From Pseudomonas umsongensis (GTDB lineage: Bacteria > Pseudomonadota > Gammaproteobacteria > Pseudomonadales > Pseudomonadaceae): a stretch of DNA of 64,000 nucleotides. Positions 62,400 through 64,000 of this stretch are shown here, one piece after another (positions within the stretch are counted from its first letter, which is position 1; each line of letters opens with the position of its first letter). Made by a program: the position numbers and the translations under genes. The stretch spans positions 1,116,001 to 1,180,000 of the forward strand of contig NZ_NIWU01000002.1 in assembly GCF_002236105.1 (NCBI RefSeq), read 5' to 3'. Under the pieces are notes generated by a model. The model was not told where the DNA came from, did not search any database, and saw only the letters and a list, made by a program, of their open reading frames with translations.

Positions 62400-63335
62400 A
62401 TGAATCACCTTCCAATAGCCAAAGAAGCCCTCAGCGCCCAGGCGCAAGCCATCAGCCAGTTGGCGGAGCGCCTGGATGGCGAATTCCAGCGTGCGGTCGA
62501 ACTGATCCTCAGTTGCAAAGGTCGTGCAGCGGTATGCGGCATGGGTAAATCTGGGTTGATCGGCCAGAAAATGGTTGCCACCTTTGCCTCCACTGGCACT
62601 CCAAGCCTATTCCTGCATCCAGCCGAAGCCTTCCACGGCGACCTAGGCATGCTCAAACCGATCGATGTGCTGATCTTGATTTCCTACAGTGGCGAAACCG
62701 AAGAAGTCATCAAGCTGATCCCTAGTCTGAAGTCATTCGGCAATAAGATCATTGCAATGACCGGTAACGGCCAGTCTACCTTGGCCAAGCACGCCGACAT
62801 CTGGCTCGACATCTCGGTTGAGCGCGAGGTTTGCCCGAACAACCTGGCACCCACTACCTCCACGTTGGCCACCATGGCCATGGGCGATGCCTTGGCTGTG
62901 GCTCTGATCAGTGCCCTCGACTTCAAACCGATGGACTTCGCGCGCTACCACCCCGGTGGCAGCCTCGGCCGCAAACTTCTCACTCGCGTCAACGACGTGA
63001 TGCATACCAACATTCCCAAAGTCTCCCGCGCCACTTCATTTCACGACTGCTTGTTGGTCATGACCTCCAGCCGCCTGGGGCTCGCCTTGGTCATGGACAA
63101 CGACAAACTTGTCGGCATCGTCACCGACGGCGACCTGCGCCGTGCGTTGCTAGACAACCCGGGTGTTGTGAATGAAAACGTCGAGACATTTCTGACGCCG
63201 AATCCACACACCGTAAAGGCTTCAACTCAGTTATCCGAGGCAGAGGTTTATATGTTGGAGCACAAAATTCGGGCGTTGCCGGTTACGGCGGATGAAGGTG
63301 ATGAAGTGGTGGGAGTTGTTGAGATTTTTGACTGA
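62400..63335 (+). CDS. kdsD: arabinose-5-phosphate isomerase (KdsD/KpsF)
   Basis: This 311-residue enzyme converts ribulose-5-phosphate to arabinose-5-phosphate, the first step of CMP-Kdo synthesis. The SIS domain has CGMGKSGLIGQKMVATFAST, ISYSGETEEVIKLIPSLK and the invariant APTTSTLATMAMGDALAVAL. HPGGSLGRKLL links to two CBS domains (VMHTNIPKVSRATSFHDCLL and HTVKASTQLSEAEVYMLEHK). Length matches KpsF/GutQ. Location near kpsC and kpsS suggests a capsule-dedicated copy. Confidence 0.95.
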   Translation: MNHLPIAKEALSAQAQAISQLAERLDGEFQRAVELILSCKGRAAVCGMGKSGLIGQKMVATFASTGTPSLFLHPAEAFHGDLGMLKPIDVLILISYSGETEEVIKLIPSLKSFGNKIIAMTGNGQSTLAKHADIWLDISVEREVCPNNLAPTTSTLATMAMGDALAVALISALDFKPMDFARYHPGGSLGRKLLTRVNDVMHTNIPKVSRATSFHDCLLVMTSSRLGLALVMDNDKLVGIVTDGDLRRALLDNPGVVNENVETFLTPNPHTVKASTQLSEAEVYMLEHKIRALPVTADEGDEVVGVVEIFD

Positions 63336-63799
63336 GGCGTTTTCAGTAATATTTCAAATACTGTATCCAGTAGCTAATCTCAGTCAACGGAGTACGGAAG
63401 CGCTCTCTGTATTTGTTTGGTGTTATTAGGGGTTAGTATTACCAATAAAAGAAGGTGCTCAAATTTCAATCAGGCTAGGGGGCTTGGCCCCCTTCCCTCC
63501 ACCAATCGTCAGCGGTGCTATAAAAAAGCTTGTCAGTAGTTGCAGGGTGGCTGTATGCGACTGATTTAGCGGGCGAGCAGGGGGCTGTGTGCTAACAGGC
63601 TGTCTCAATTGATTGGAAAAAAACTCGTTAGTGCTCAATGGTTCTCTATACTTTGGTACTAATTGTAAAGAATATTAGTGTTGTTGTGATCTTGCAGCCT
63701 TGCGAGGCGTAAGGGTTAAGGAGTGTAAGTTGTAAGGCGTGTAATATTTATATGGCAGTAGAAAATTATAACTGAAGCTATGTAATTGGGGGTGGCAAT
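63336..63799. other. 464-bp AT-rich region, with possible terminator of kdsD
   Basis: Base composition drops sharply compared with the preceding 60 kb. A hairpin AGGGGGC-TTG-GCCCCCT (63477-63493), about 140 bp after kdsD, is a weak terminator candidate. I looked for an RfaH ops element (GGCGGTAG) and saw none. No open frame with a ribosome binding site before 63800. Confidence 0.5.
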
Positions 63800-64000
63800 T
63801 TGGACGCGGATCTTCTACGGCAACTTAAGGCGCATCGAATTTCATTTGGGGAGAATGCCTCCATAGGTCGAGGTGCGAAAATAGACATCGAAGCCCCTAT
63901 AGGGTTCAACTGCCACCTAGATCTCGCAGGAAAGATCGGGTGTTATACGTATATAAGGGGGCCAGCAAGAATCGGTCGAGGTTTGAAGAGGATTGGTCGA
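63800..64000 (+). CDS. hexapeptide-repeat acyltransferase, 5' part
   Basis: The frame opens with TTG at 63800, preceded by GGGGGTGG (63788-63795), a strong ribosome binding site 4 nt away, and stays open to the window end (67 residues). The translation has successive isoleucine-patch hexads: ASIGRGAKIDIEAPIGF, then KIGCYTYIRGPARIGRGL. This is the coil pattern of left-handed beta-helix acetyl- or acyltransferases, common in polysaccharide loci. The rest lies outside the window. Confidence 0.7.
   Translation, partial: MDADLLRQLKAHRISFGENASIGRGAKIDIEAPIGFNCHLDLAGKIGCYTYIRGPARIGRGLKRIGR

Noticed and set aside
63336..63799. RfaH ops/JUMPStart element before the polysaccharide genes
   Set aside because: No GGCGGTAG core was found on the plus strand.

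Overview
The window is chromosomal DNA of a fluorescent-group Pseudomonas. The evidence is the gene order apt-anr-hemN-ccoS-ccoI-ccoH-ccoG followed by two tandem ccoNOQP operons and aer, a dnaX-ybaB-recR region next to the 4.5S RNA gene, many Pseudomonas-type REP elements ending in CTGTAGGAGC or CTGTGGGAGC, and a REP-associated tyrosine transposase. Genus is inferred from this gene order, not from a marker search.

Layout. (1) 1-3006: the end of a FabF-type ketosynthase gene, a convergent TetR regulator, and a GntR/FCD regulator with a DUF1989 gene. (2) 3297-11692: the 4.5S SRP RNA gene ffs with its promoter, interrupted at its 3' end by an 8.3-kb integrative island. The island is bounded by a perfect 64-bp direct repeat of the ffs 3' end. 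It carries a tyrosine integrase with three 13-bp iterons abutting its start codon, a serine recombinase, an HNH-like protein, a membrane protein of the abortive-infection type paired with a HEPN-like protein, several small unknown genes, and a consensus promoter followed by a structured terminator. (3) 11856-21539: housekeeping and signalling genes: an XRE regulator, a PAS-GGDEF-degenerate EAL protein, a periplasmic binding protein, dnaX, ybaB, an MDR oxidoreductase, recR, an acyl-CoA dehydrogenase and apt.

(4) 21617-40933: an oxygen-response region. anr encodes the [4Fe-4S] oxygen sensor. hemN makes haem precursors without oxygen. ccoG/H/I/S and a TauE-like protein assemble and supply copper to cbb3 oxidase, and two complete ccoNOQP operons encode the oxidases. 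ANR boxes TTGAC-N4-ATCAA lie before hemN and before the second operon, with weaker versions before the first operon and ccoG. The box for the second operon lies inside the coding sequence of the divergent hydrolase. A RAYT transposase with its flanking palindromes and the aerotaxis receptor aer close this part.

(5) 41319-64000: a capsule or lipid-anchor locus. A 2518-residue reducing type I polyketide synthase and an alpha-oxoamine synthase form a plus-strand operon. They converge on a tightly overlapped minus-strand operon: kpsC, kpsS, a short-chain reductase, an LTA-synthase-like sulfatase, a GNAT acetyltransferase and a single-domain KpsC-like gene. The set resembles the rhizobial rkp-1 (rkpA-G-H-I-J) capsule genes joined to the Kdo-linker transferases KpsC and KpsS. 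The two operons are separated by a nested repeat array: two about 684-bp duplications, each with three 106-bp units. After a small DUF6124-type gene come an APH-fold kinase-like gene, kdsD (arabinose-5-phosphate isomerase, first step to Kdo), and the start of a hexapeptide-repeat acyltransferase in visibly AT-richer DNA. The export genes (kpsMTED-like) are not in the window. No CRISPR array or intact tRNA gene was seen.
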